Assembly: GCA_946122785.1 (NCBI GenBank)
Contig: CAMGYJ010000011.1
Coordinates: 9,424,001 to 9,488,000, forward strand
Source of the DNA: Linum tenue
Lineage: Eukaryota; Streptophyta; Magnoliopsida; Malpighiales; Linaceae
Direction of reading: 5' to 3'
DNA length: 64,000 bases
The position numbers were made by a program, and so were the translations under genes. The notes under the pieces are model-generated. The model did no database searches and was not told the DNA's origin. It saw only the letters and a program-made list of their open reading frames with translations. Shown here in pieces: positions 11,182 through 21,533 of this stretch. Within the stretch, counting starts at the first letter, position 1. Each line of letters begins with the position of its first letter.

Positions 11182-12540
11182 TGATAACGATGAAATTGCA
11201 CATGTTTGCGCCCCTAGTTCTTATCCGTTTGAGGAGTATAGTCGTGTGTTTTGGCCTATTTTACGCCGGGTTGTGCTATTTTGTCATATTTCAGGTCCCA
11301 GGCGTCAAAGGGAAGGCTAACCACGAGTTTCGGGGCATTCGGAGGTCGTTTCGTCAAGCTGGGGCCAAAACACGGGCAGCCTAAGGCATTACACGGCCGT
11401 GTTCCTGTGGCCGTGCTTTTTATGCCGAGAGCAGAGTTGATTACACGGGCAAGGCCGAAGCAAAGCACGGTCGTGTTCCACAAAAGCACGGCCGTGTCCA
11501 ACGCGAAGCACGGCCGTGTTTAACCCACTTGCTGGCCGTGTAATTAAGCCTTGGCCGAGACACGGGCGGAGTCAGGCAAAGCACGGCCGTGCCCTCGACC
11601 GTGCTTTGGCCAATGATGCTTTTAAGCAGATTTTCAGCCACAAGTCAAGGGGATTCCAGTTTTTGAGAGATAGAACAATTTCTAGAGAGAGAAAGTGACG
11701 AGCAAGAGTTCCCAAGTGCCCTAGATTGATCTTCAACACCATTGGAGGCCAGCTTGAGCTTGGAGAAGTGCCAATCAACGTCCAAGTGCAGGAATCCATC
11801 CTTCGCAGTATGAATTCCGTGTCTGATTCTGCTTTTGCTTTCTTCTCTATGGAGTAGTTCTCCCATTCATCTGGGTATGGAGAACCCTAGATTTGTATGT
11901 TAGGCTTTGATTGTATGAACCCAAGTACTGATTCTATGATTGATTATATTCGATTGAGGTTTTAATGATTGAATGACTTGAATCCTGATCAAATTCCTGT
12001 TGTTTCTGCTTTAACCTAGAATGAGAATATCTGCCTAGGTTAATAGAGTATCCTTGATTGAAGGTAGGGAGTTGGTGACTTTAGTCGAGGAGCCAACTCA
12101 CTATTCTGTACCGGATTTACTCCGGTAGTGGAGGTTTTGTTCTTAGGGCCTCAATCTGTCTACTCCGGTGGAGGTTAGTCGCCCGCTAGAGATTCAGATT
12201 GAGAGGGTCTGAAGACCTTTAGTCGAGACTTCAGGCTGTTTAAGAACCTTCCGCAGTATAATCTTCATAGAAACTGAACTTGGTAATTACAATCCGGCTT
12301 AACTGCAGTCTAGGGGGAACCATATCCGGGTGACCTCTTTAACCTGAATACAACCAGTTTACTAGCTTTGTTTGTTTGGTAGTTTAGACTTGCATTCCAG
12401 TTTCGTTGCTAGATAACAAGAATTCACTGAGTAGTCATCAGATCTAGGACCCGGGTTGACATATAAACCTAACCCGCTATACTACGCTTTAGGAAGTGGT
12501 TTCACTTGGCCATTCCTGGAGTGACAGTAGAAGTGAGTCA
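11182..12540 (+). repeat. A1 5' LTR
   Basis: Starts TGATAACGATGAAATTGCAC and ends ..AAGTGAGTCA (TG..CA). 1359 bp. The U3 part (about 11370-11610) carries an array of CACGGCCGTG palindromes with three 21-22 bp units. 'TGATCTTCAACACCATTGGAG' near 11725 and the 'gggtatggagaaccctag' stretch near 11871 recur in all A-family LTRs of the window. Confidence 0.97.
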
Positions 12541-12546
12541 AGTTTT

Positions 12547-12564
12547 TGGCGCCGTTGCCGGGGA
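12547..12564 (+). promoter_or_regulatory. A1 primer binding site (tRNA-Asp)
   Basis: TGGCGCCGTTGCCGGGGA, six bases after the LTR, is an exact complement of the 3' end of plant tRNA-Asp(GUC) including CCA. This primer is characteristic of Athila and some Tat elements and would start minus-strand cDNA synthesis. Confidence 0.93.
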
Positions 12565-12681
12565 CGGCTAGGTTGTTGAAGAAAAGTGATTTCTGTTAAT
12601 TTAGCTTTTCTTTTTGCTTTGTTTGCTTTGTCCCACTTGTGCCTTCACGGGTTTGCTTGCTTGCGTGTGTGCAGGTAGTGC

Positions 12682-14523
12682 ATGACCCGTAGCCAGTCAG
12701 GAGGTTTACTGCCGTTGAATCCAGAGATTGACCGCACCTGTCGCCAACTCAGGAGACAACAACGAGCTAGACTGGCTACGGAAGAGCGCATAGACGGCCA
12801 CCTGAGTAGCGATTCTGAAGGAGAGCACGGTATGGACGGAGACTACAACCAACACCAGGGGAATCCGCAGCAGGTTCCCCCGGTGAATCAGGTCCTGGGG
12901 AACAACCCCATACCCCAGGATCATGGAGTTCATCATCATCCACCGCAGCCGGGCCCCACCTTGGAGTACTACTACACTCCTCGGATTGCTGACATCCGCC
13001 CGGTCATCCTCTACCCGCCTATTCCAGCAAATAACTTCGAGATCAAGCCATGCTGGATTCAGCTCATTACATCCTCTATCCAGTTCCATGGCTTGAAGGA
13101 TGAGGAGGCCAGGGTGCACCTTTCCCGTTTTCTGCAGCTGACGAATGGGTTCAAGCTGAATGGTGTCCCGGATGATGCCATCCGCCTGCACCTCTTCCCC
13201 CATTCTCTGGCGGGGAATGCTAAGAGGTGGTTGGAGACCCAGCCCCCATTGTCCATCACCTCTTGGGACGATCTGGCTGACAAATTCGTGCACAGGTACT
13301 ATCCGGCATCGAAGACTACAGAGATACAGCGGGAGATCACTCACTTCCGCCAAGAGCCAGATGTGTCACTGCGTGATACTTGGGTGCGGTACATGGGCTA
13401 TTTCTGGCAGTGTCCCCATCATGGCTTCAGTGATGCATTCGCAGTGGGGAACTTCTACAGCGCTCTCTCCCCAGATAGCCAGAGGGTGATTGAGTCTTTA
13501 TGCCCACGAGGGGATGTTCTCACTAAGACTCCACCCGAGCTGAACCAGATGGTTAATACATTGGCTGCCAGAGATCATTCCTGGGGGCAGAGCAGCAGAG
13601 GCAGACATTCCAGGGACCGTGGTGTGCACGCCATGGAGTCCAGATCCGGACTCGAGCAGCAGGTAGCTGAGCTGGTGTAGACATTGAAGCAGCCCAACAG
13701 TCTTATTCCGGGCAGAGGTATGGCTACACCTCCAGTTGCTCAGTGTCAGTGGTGTGAGAGCTCGAGCCACTTAGTAGAAGACTGCCAGGCCATGAGGGAG
13801 TCTACTACCCCCCAGGAGCAGTTGGACTTCATCGCCAATGCTCGGCGCCTTGACCCATACAGCACCACATATAATGAGGGGTGGCGCCAGCATCCCAACT
13901 TCTCTTGGGGCAGCAACACCACTAAGCCACCTGGTTTTCCAGCACCAGCAGGTGGTTTTCAGCAGAGGCAGCCCTACCAGGCTCGACAGGGGCCAGTTCC
14001 ACAGCAGCAGCCCTACCAGTCTCGACAAGGGCCAGTTCCACAGCAGCAGCCCTACCAGCCTAGGCAAGGGCAACCCTTCCAGTAGCCCCAGCGCCAGTTT
14101 ACCGAGCCAGCAGCAGCTTTAGCTCCAGATACTCAGATGACGAAGCTGGAAAATATTCTGGCTTCATTCATGACGAGCATTCAGGCGACTATCACGAGGT
14201 TGGACCAGAGTGTAGCCTCACTGGAGGCAGGTCAGAGGAACCAGGGTGCCATTTTGCAGGATCTGCAGACCCAGGTGGGCATCTTGGCCCGCCAGAACAC
14301 CACCAGGGCACCGGGGACTTTGCCTGCCACCACTATCCCGAACCCTCGGGATCCTCACCAGCTCCAGCAGCTTGATGCCATCACTACCAGGAGTGGCAAG
14401 ACCACATCAGCTGCTCCTGCCCAGCCTAGTCGAGATGATCCACCGCCTGCTCCCAAGCCACAGCCAGTGGTTAAGGAGTACCCCAGCTTCCTTTCCCCAC
14501 TCGCCTGCATAAAGACAGGCTAG
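12682..14523 (+). pseudogene. A1 gag polyprotein, broken
   Basis: The ATG at 12682 opens a gag of the Athila type. A capsid-like region (residues about 100-260) includes 'HLFPHSLAGNAKRWL' and 'SWDDLADKFVHRYYP', the conserved retrotransposon gag signature. 'ITHFRQEPDVSLRD' and 'CPHHGFSDAF' follow, then 'GDVLTKTPPEL', a CCHC-like knuckle remnant ('CQWCESSSHLVEDC', about 13748-13789) and a Gln/Pro repeat (about 13970-14080). The frame is interrupted by TAG at 13678 and TAG at 14083, both at positions where the A2 copy has CAG. It is lost by a one-base shift near 14490, so the link to pol is out of frame. The product would form the virus-like particle. Confidence 0.92.
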
Positions 14524-14543
14524 AGACTGAGTTTGCCAAGTTC

Positions 14544-17500
14544 ATGGCAATGTTGAAGCAGGTCAACATCAGCATGCCGTTCGTGGAGGCACTGTCAAAG
14601 ATGCCCAAGTATGCCAAATTCATGAAGGACCTCCTCACCAACAAGAAGAAACTTGGGGATCTTTCGACAGTGATGCTGAGCGAGGAGTGTTCTGCCATCC
14701 TGCAGAACAAGCTGCTCGAGAAGCGAAAAGACCCAGGGAGTTTCACTATCCCTCTTGTCATTGGCAGCATGCACGTAGGAAAGTCTTTGGTGGACCTAGG
14801 CGCTAGCATAAATGTCATGCCTTATAATCTGTTTAAGAAGCTAGGCCTAGGTGAACCTAGAACTACTAGGATGAGCATTCAGTTAGCTGATCGTTCTATC
14901 GTGCATCCTAGGGGTATCATTGAGGACTTGCTTGTTAATGTGGGTGCATTCACATATCCTGTTGACTTTGTTATTTTGGATATAAATGAGGATGTGGATG
15001 TACCTTTGATTTTAGGTAGACCGTTTCTTGCCACCGCCAAGCCGCTTATTGATGTGCATAGTGGTAAATTGATTCTGCGTGCTGGTGATGAACAAGCTAC
15101 TTTTTCTGTGTCTGAGAATGGGAAACACCCTCATTTGCATGATGACATAGATTACTGTGATATGCTTGCTGATTATGAGACCGCACTCGCCATCACGAGT
15201 GCGGGTACTGACGATGTTCTTGAGCGTTGTATTTTGCTAGGTGAGCAGGCATCGCAGGAGCCGCAGCTGGCAGAGCAGTTGGCCGAGTTGGAGAGTGGCC
15301 CCTTCTTGGAGGGCGACAGGCTGTTTAAACCGATCTCATCCTCCACTCGCATCGCTACTTCCTTGGAGGAACCACCAGAGCTGGAGCTTAAGCCCCTCCC
15401 TCCTCATTTGGAGTATGCATTTCTCCGGGAGGGGAATAAGCTGCCAGTCATCATCAGCTCGACCCTCACACCCGAGCAGAAGACCAGACTGGTGGCCTTG
15501 CTGAAGCAGTACGAGCGAGCCCTCGCATGGAAGATCACAGACATCCGGGGGATCAGCCCTTCTTTCTGCTCCCACCGGATACTGATGGAGGATGAGATGC
15601 GGCCAGTGAGACAGCCGCAGAGGAGACTGACACCGAACCTGGAGGCTGTGGTTCGGGCAGAGATCGTGAAGCTGTTGGACGCGGGGATCATCTTCGCCAT
15701 TTCCGACAGCGAGTGGGTCAGTCCCACCCAGGTGGTACCCAAAAAGGGTGGGATGACTGTGGTGCCTAACGAGAAGAATGAGCTGATCCCGATGCGCACG
15801 GTGACTGGGTACCGTGTCTGCATTGATTACCGGTGTCTCAACGACGCCACTTGGAAGGACCACTTCGCGCTACCATTCATTGATCAGATGCTGGAGAGAC
15901 TGGCGGGGCTCGAGTTCTACTGTTTCCTGGATGGGATGTCCGGGTACTTCCAGATCCCGATTGCACCGGAGGACCAGGCGAAGACCACTTTCACCTGCCC
16001 CTTCGGCACCTTTGCATACCGGAGGATCCCATTCGTGCTATGCAATGCCCCGGCGACTTTTCAGCGATGCATGCTCGCTATCTTTGACCGTCTGGTCGGC
16101 GAGATTATGGAGGTGTTTATGGACGATTTCTCGGTTTATGGAGACTCATTCTCTCACTGTCTCCATAACCCGGAGCTTGTCCTTAGACGGTGTGAAAAAA
16201 CGAACCTGGCACTGAGTTGGGAGAAGTGTCACTTCATGGTTCGAGAAGGCATAGTTCTTGGGCATAAGATCTCCAAGATGGGGATTGAGGTGGACAGAGC
16301 GAAGATCGAGACTATCAGCAAACTGCCTCCTCCTACATCTGTTAAGGGGATCCGAAGTTTTCTTGGTCATGCAGGTTTCTACAGGCGGTTCATTAAGGAT
16401 TTCTCTAAGATTGCTCTGCCCCTGACGAAGCTTCTAGAGAAGGATGCCCCCTTCCAGTTCACTGATGCATGCACAGCGGCTTTCATGACCTTGAAGGAGA
16501 AGCTCACCCAAGCTCCTATCATGGTTGTTCCTGACTGGTCCGTACCATTTGAGATTATGTGCGATGCCAGTGACTTTGTTGTTGGAGCTGTGTTGGGGCA
16601 GAGGCGTGATCAGCATTTCCGACCCATCTACTACGCCTCGAAGACCTTGAATGATGCCCAGGAGAACTACACCACCACGGAGAAAGAGCTGCTCGCGGTG
16701 GTGTTTGCCTTCGATAAATTTCGCCCCTATCTGGTCTTGTCCCATGTGATTGTGTATACTGATCACTCCGCGATTCGATACTTGATGAGCAAGGCTGATG
16801 CAAAGCCTAGGCTCATACGATGGATCTTACTGCTGCAGGAGTTTGATATTGAGATTCGGGACAAGAAGGGAGCAGAGAATGTTGCTGCCGATCACCTCTC
16901 CCGGTTGGACGCACCCCTTGCGGACAACCTCGAGGAGGAGATCAATGACTCCTTTCCAGATGAGAGACTGATGATGATGATGTGCCTGGTGGAGAGTGTC
17001 ACCCCCTGGTATTCTGATTTTGCAAATTATCTTGTGGGCCAGCAGCTGCCCAAGGGGATGACCACTCACGCCAAGAGGAAGTTCTTCTCCGACCTGAAGC
17101 ACTACTTCTGGGATGACCCCCATCTCTTCAGGATCGGAGCTGACGGGATCATCCGTCGATGTGTTATGGAGAGTGAGATGGAGGGCATTCTATCTCACTG
17201 TCATGAAGGACCTGATGGCGGTCACCACGGAGGAAACCGCACGGCGAGGAAGGTGCTCCAGTCGGGCTTCTACTGGCCCATGCTCTTCAAGGACGCAGAC
17301 GCCTTCGCACGCCGGTGCGACCGATGCCAGAGGTCAGGTAACATCTCTGCCCGTGATGAGATGCCCCAGAATGTGTTTATTACTCGTGAGATTTTTGATG
17401 TCTGGGGTATCAACTTCATGGGCCCCTTCCCTCCATCCTTTGGCAATACATATATTCTTGTTGCTGTTGACTACGTCTCTAGGTGGGCTGAAGCGCAAGC

Positions 17501-18285
17501 TTTGCCCACTAATGATGCTAGACGTGTTTGTGGTTTTTTTGAAGCAGCTATTCTCCCGGTTCGGGACACCTAGAGCCATCATAAGCGACCGAGGCACCCA
17601 TTTCCAGGGTTAGTTCGATAAATTGTTGTCTCGCTATGGTGTGACTCATAAGGTGTCCGTGGCCTATCACCCTCAAACCAGTGGCCAGGCCGAGCTGACG
17701 AACCGGGAGATCAAACGGATCTTGGAGAAGACGGTGAACCTATCCCGCAAGGATTGGTCCACCAAGCTCGATGATGCTCTGTGGGCATATCGCACTGCCT
17801 ACAAGACGCCCATTGGTACCTCACCGTACCGGCTTGTCTATGGAAAGGCATGCCATTTGCCCGTGGAGCTAGAGCACAAGGCCTTCTGGGCCCTTAAGCT
17901 GCTAAACTTGGATGTTAGTGTTGCAGGTGATGAGCGAAAACTGCAGATGTTGGAGCTGGAAGAGTGGCGTTATCACGCCTATGAGAACACCAAGCTGTAC
18001 AAGGAGCGCACGAAGCGCCTACACGATGCACGGTTGCGGGGTCCGAAAGAGTTCCAGGTTGGTGATCGAGTTCTCCTTTATAACTCTCGCCTGAAACTCT
18101 TTCCTGGAAAACTCCGTTCCCGGTGGTCTGGACCGTACACGGTCACGCAGGTGTTCCCGTATGGCACGATTGAGATTGCTAACCCGCAAACCGAGCCGTT
18201 TAAAGTGAATGGCCATCGTCTCAAGCTCTACCTGGGAGACGAGGTCGAACGTGCGGAGTTAGCAGTGGAGCTCGCGGACCCTTAG
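14544..18285 (+). pseudogene. A1 pol: protease, RT, RNase H, integrase
   Basis: A continuous frame runs 14544-17573 (1009 residues) and the last part lies in another frame to 18285. Protease: 'LVDLGAS' at residues 82-88. RT: 'TQVVPKKGG', 'VCIDYRCLND', and the catalytic box 'VFMDD' at 524-528 (Met in place of the usual Val). RNase H: Asp in 'CDASD' (about 673), Glu in 'TEKEL', Asp in 'TDHSA'. Integrase: His pair and 'CDRCQRSG' finger from about 884, core from about 950. Lesions: the first catalytic Asp of integrase is Asn ('WGIN', residue 957), one base is added in a T-run near 17536, and a TAG lies at 17611. The C-terminal end ('[17 protein letters not shown]', '[11 protein letters not shown]') is otherwise well kept. 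Confidence 0.95.
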
Positions 18286-18328
18286 TTCCGCAATTGGCGT
18301 CCAGCTAAAAGACGGTAAAGAAGCGCTT

Positions 18329-18346
18329 GTGGGGAGGCAACCCCAC
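18329..18346 (+). other. Post-pol hairpin motif
   Basis: Stem GTGGGG / CCCCAC around the loop AGGCAA, within a conserved block (about 18297-18350) of the form 'ccagctaaaagacgg', 'aagaagcgctt', hairpin. It lies just after the pol stop. Copies are at 34079-34096, 38141-38158, 49659-49676 and, on the minus strand, 42515-42532, where the stem is GTTGGG / CCCAAC. Similar blocks are widespread in plant Athila-type elements; the function is unknown to me. Confidence 0.75.
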
Positions 18347-18554
18347 CACGGTTTGCATTTCTACCTTTGTTTTTTTTTTTTATTTCATCTTTGTCGGGTT
18401 TTTGAGTCTTTGAGTTAGTTTGGAGTCAGTCCGGAAAGTTTTCCGTGCCTCGGGCGGTTCGTTTTGATGTGTGATTGGTTAAATTTTAGAGCCGGGGCAC
18501 GAATGAACCTTGGTGGTTTGCGTTTGAAAATTGGAAAAAGGGCATTTCAGGCTC

Positions 18555-18790
18555 GACATAAAAAACACGGGCAGCAGGGGTAGAAAACACGGCCGTGTTT
18601 CGCCCTCTGCCTGCCCGTGTAATGCCTTTTGCTCTCGGCATAAAAAAACACGGGCAGCAGGGGCTAAAAACAAGGCCGTGTTTGCATCTGAGCCCGGCCG
18701 TGTTTACTGAGATGATTACACGGGCGCGGAGCACCCGAAACACGGCCTTGTAATAGCCCGCCCGTGTTTCGGCCTCCCCCTTATAAAAAT
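18555..18790 (+). promoter_or_regulatory. Putative internal promoter for the downstream ATHILA ORF
   Basis: About 215 bp of CACGGCCGTG and CACGGGC/GCCCGTG words, like those in the LTR U3, is followed by a TATA-like TTATAAAAAT at 18781-18790. The same arrangement occurs in B1 (38280-38540). Downstream lies a leader with 'cctcgccggaaaa', a splice-donor-like CTCCAG|GT and an intron ahead of the ORF. The promoter role is inferred from this order and its repetition, not shown. Confidence 0.5.
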
Positions 18791-19108
18791 GAAATTTTTC
18801 ACCCCCCAACCTCAGATCAGTCATTTTTTTCAAAACCCCCAGCCCCCCCTCGCCGGAAAATCGGCCCTTTCAACTTCTCCCTCGATTTTCCGGCCATAAC
18901 TCCCTCTCCCGACCTCCAAATCACAAACCGCGAGCGCCCCCACGCTCCTGGCGTCGAGGAGCACATTCCCCAACGATTTGGGCTGGTTTGGCTGAGGTTG
19001 GGTCGCCGGCGGTGAGTTTTCCGGCCAGTCTCCGTGTGTTTTCCGGCGACTTTGGGTGCTTCTCTCCACTTTCTTCCTCTCTCTCGTGGTATCTTCTTGA
19101 GTCTCCAG

Positions 19109-19526
19109 GTGTGTTCTCCTTGTCTTTTCTTATATTTTTGGAGAATCGGTACCTCGAGTTAGGAGAAGAACTTTTAATTGTGGAATGCATGGTTTGGGGG
19201 ATATTTTGGGGTTTGGGGGATGATTAGGCTGATTGCATGTTGAATGGCCTGTGTGAATTGTGATTTTTCTGTGATGCCTCGATTGGTGCTATTTAGAGCA
19301 GTTGTGGTATGCTTGTTTAATCGGGGGCCTAGTCCACTGTCCAAATCGCTTGATTTGAGGGTCCCCGGTGTATTCAGCTGGTATTTCTCGGATGATGGGT
19401 ATGCTTGTGTCGCCGGGAGTCTAGTCCACTGTCCATATCTTCCGATATGAGGACTCCCGGTGTGGGTTTGGCCTAACATTGACCCCGTTTGCTTGTGTAC
19501 CCTTTGTCCTTCATTGTGTTTTGCAG
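19109..19526 (+). other. Putative intron in the leader of the ATHILA ORF
   Basis: Donor GTCTCCAG|GTGTG at 19108/19109 and acceptor GTTTTGCAG ending at 19526, five bases before the ATG at 19531. B1 has the same donor phrase (GTCTCCAG|GT at 38848/38849) and acceptor (TTTTGCAG ending 39341) before its ATG. Two copies of the two-stem motif lie inside this intron. Confidence 0.55.
19322..19461 (+). other. Two tandem copies of a two-stem RNA motif
   Basis: Copy 1 (19322-19367): outer stem CGGGGGCC / GGTCCCCG, inner hairpin CAAATC-GCTT-GATTTG. Copy 2 (19412-19461): outer stem GCCGGGAGTC / GACTCCCGGT, inner hairpin CATATC-TTCC-GATATG. Between outer and inner stems both have TAGTCCACTGTC on the 5' side and AG on the 3' side. 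Stems differ in sequence but stay paired. Five more copies with the same loop occur in the 3' noncoding regions of A1, A2, B1, its tail and C1. Confidence 0.7.
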
Positions 19527-19530
19527 GATC

Positions 19531-20723
19531 ATGGAGGATTATCTCGACCGGCTGAACATTATCCAGCGCCATAAGCTGCGGAACCTCCGCACCCGCAAAA
19601 TCGCCGAGCACCATCACCTCGATTGGGAGGTGTTCGAGGAGCTTGGTGCCAGGCCACAGATGGAGGCTGCGGTCCGCTCCCCTGCTTGGCGGCGTCTGCT
19701 CACCCTCGCCGAGCCGACCTACAAGGAGTTGGTCTTGGAGTTCTATGCCACCTTCACCCACAATCAGAAGGGGAACTCCGATCACGCTAATGCAGTCCAG
19801 TTCACTCTCGGTGGGGTGGAGCACTCCCTCAGCTACTGGGACTTCGCCAATGCACTTCGCCTCAACTCCCGGGAAGCTGGTGGGCCGCCTCTCCGCCTTG
19901 ATCTCGCTGATCCCACGGACTTCCCTTCTCAGGCGTACTTTCAGAGCATCTGCCTGCCCGACAGTGTGGATGAACAGTACGTGGCCAGCCAGACACGGGC
20001 TTCTCTCCTCCGTCCGGAGTGGCGGATCCTCAACCACCTGATGTGCACTTCCTACACACCCAGCGCAGGCTCGGCCAACCGGGTCACGCTCCGCACACTC
20101 TGGTTGATGCATGCGATGGGTCGTTCTGAGGACACCATCCAGCTGGGCTCTGTACTGGCGAGGACATTCACGAAACCAGCCATCAGCACGACTCGCGCCC
20201 TCGTTTGTGGGCCGGTGATCACCGTCCTGGCCCGCAAGTACGGGGTGGATTACACGGGGATGACTTTGGTGCGCGCGGCGTCCCCATTCAGCGAGGCTAC
20301 TCTTCGCCACCAGCACTTGCTTGCTCGCCACGGGCGTCAGCGCTGGATCGAGGGCCTTCCTCAGCCACCTCCTCCTGCCGAGGGTGACCAGGCCGAGTCG
20401 AGCGCCGGGGTGGGCGCCGAGGTCGACGTCGCGTTCCCCGTCGTGGCCAGGCTACCGCGAGCCCCTCTCCTGCCCCCCGGTCTCCATCTCCAGGGTCACC
20501 TCCTCCAGTGGTGGTGCCCATCTCCGACCAGTTGGCGACGATCTCGCAGCAGAATGAGCGCCTCCTGGCCGGCTAGGAGCTCCTCCACACCCGCCTTGAT
20601 CGTGAGCGGGACCGCGGGCGTCGTATCCTGAGCGGGCAGCACTACATCATGTCCTACTTGCAGTTCCCGGGATTTGAGGATGAGTACCCTCCACCCACCG
20701 GCGATGGTGGTGATGCCTTCTAG
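19531..20723 (+). pseudogene. A1 ATHILA-type downstream ORF (env position)
   Basis: The ATG directly follows the putative splice acceptor. The first 290 residues match the ATHILA ORF-1 family (Pfam PF03078): 'WRRLLTLAEPTYKELVLEFY', 'VQFTLGGVEHSLSYWDFANAL', and later 'LRTLWLMHAMGRSEDTIQLG'. The protein occupies the place of env in retroviruses, but its function is not established and I see no signal peptide or membrane segment. From about 20400-20460 the sensible frame changes: a Pro/Ser-rich tail with 'ISDQLATISQQNERLL' continues in another frame, carries a TAG at about 20574 and ends near 20723. So there is one frameshift and one stop in the tail, while the N-terminal domain is clean. Confidence 0.85.
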
Positions 20724-21019
20724 AGCGGGTTTTGTGCTTTATCTGTTTTCCAGACTGCGACTCTGTGTTTTGTGGTTTCGTTTTGTTTTGTTTTATCTCG
20801 GATTGTAGACTTGATACTCTGACTCCTATCACCCAGTGTATGTTTTTGTTGTCTCTAGCTCTGTGCCCCTTCTTTTGACTGGTCCGCCATCCAGTCGGCG
20901 TTCCTGACCACTGTTTCACGGTAACATCGTTCCCCTTCCCTCTGCTCCATTGAGGGCATTGTCGCGTTTAAGTGTGGGGGGGGGGGGGGTTCTTTGTATG
21001 AATTGGAACGTATATATGT

Positions 21020-21073
21020 GTGCTTGGAGCCTAGTCCACTGTCCAAATCTTGAGATTTGAGGGCTCCAAGCAC
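21020..21073 (+). other. Two-stem RNA motif, A1 3' copy
   Basis: Perfect 12-bp outer stem GTGCTTGGAGCC / GGCTCCAAGCAC and inner hairpin CAAATCT-TG-AGATTTG, joined by the invariant TAGTCCACTGTC and AG. Located about 1 kb before the 3' LTR. Confidence 0.8.
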
Positions 21074-21260
21074 GGCTGTTTGCTTGATGATTGATCGTAT
21101 TGGCACTGTGGATATGATTAGTGAATTGAATGGCTTTTGACTTGATACATGACAACTTGAGTGGGACTTAGACAACTTATTGTGATGACTGAGATGTACA
21201 GTAGAATTGTGTAGGGGTCCAGTTTTCTCAACTGTTTGCTCACCAAATGTGACTTGATGC

Positions 21261-21533
21261 ATAGAGCATATAGGTAGCCATGTGAGATTTGAGCATATAG
21301 AAAGTTATTGGTTTGATTGATTGTGAATCTGTTGGGTTTGGAAATGTGGAACCTTGTGCTGTATGAATACTTCCACCACCTAGCAGGCTCAAATCTCACA
21401 TGGCTACCTATATGCTCTATCGGCTCATAACTGACTGTCAAAAGCAGAAAGAAAGTTATTGGTTTGATTGATTGTGAATCTGTTGGGTTTGGAAATGTGG
21501 AACCTTGTGCTGTATGAATACTTCCACCACCTA
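21261..21533 (+). repeat. Nested inverted and direct duplication
   Basis: A perfect 34-bp inverted repeat (21261-21294 and 21387-21420) is interleaved with a perfect 84-bp direct repeat (21299-21382 and 21450-21533). In B1 the corresponding sequence (about 46740-46790, then about 47280-47370) is colinear and single-copy, so the A1 arrangement is derived. Template switching during reverse transcription would explain it. Confidence 0.9.

Noticed and set aside
11151..11523. Short open frames within LTRs, repeated at 22043-22416, 35430-35732 and elsewhere
   Set aside because: They are translations of palindromic U3 repeats, change frame between LTR copies and have no conserved start.
11370..11610. 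Regularly spaced palindromes as a CRISPR-like array
   Set aside because: Units are 10-base palindromes with variable spacers inside plant LTRs and have no cas genes; they recur in every LTR of the family.
12547..12564. Possible tRNA gene at the tRNA-Asp match
   Set aside because: Only the 18-base complement of the tRNA 3' end is present; it is the primer binding site.
14083..14085. TAG between gag and pol as programmed readthrough
   Set aside because: A2 has CAG at the same place, and gag and pol in A1 are additionally out of frame, so this is decay.
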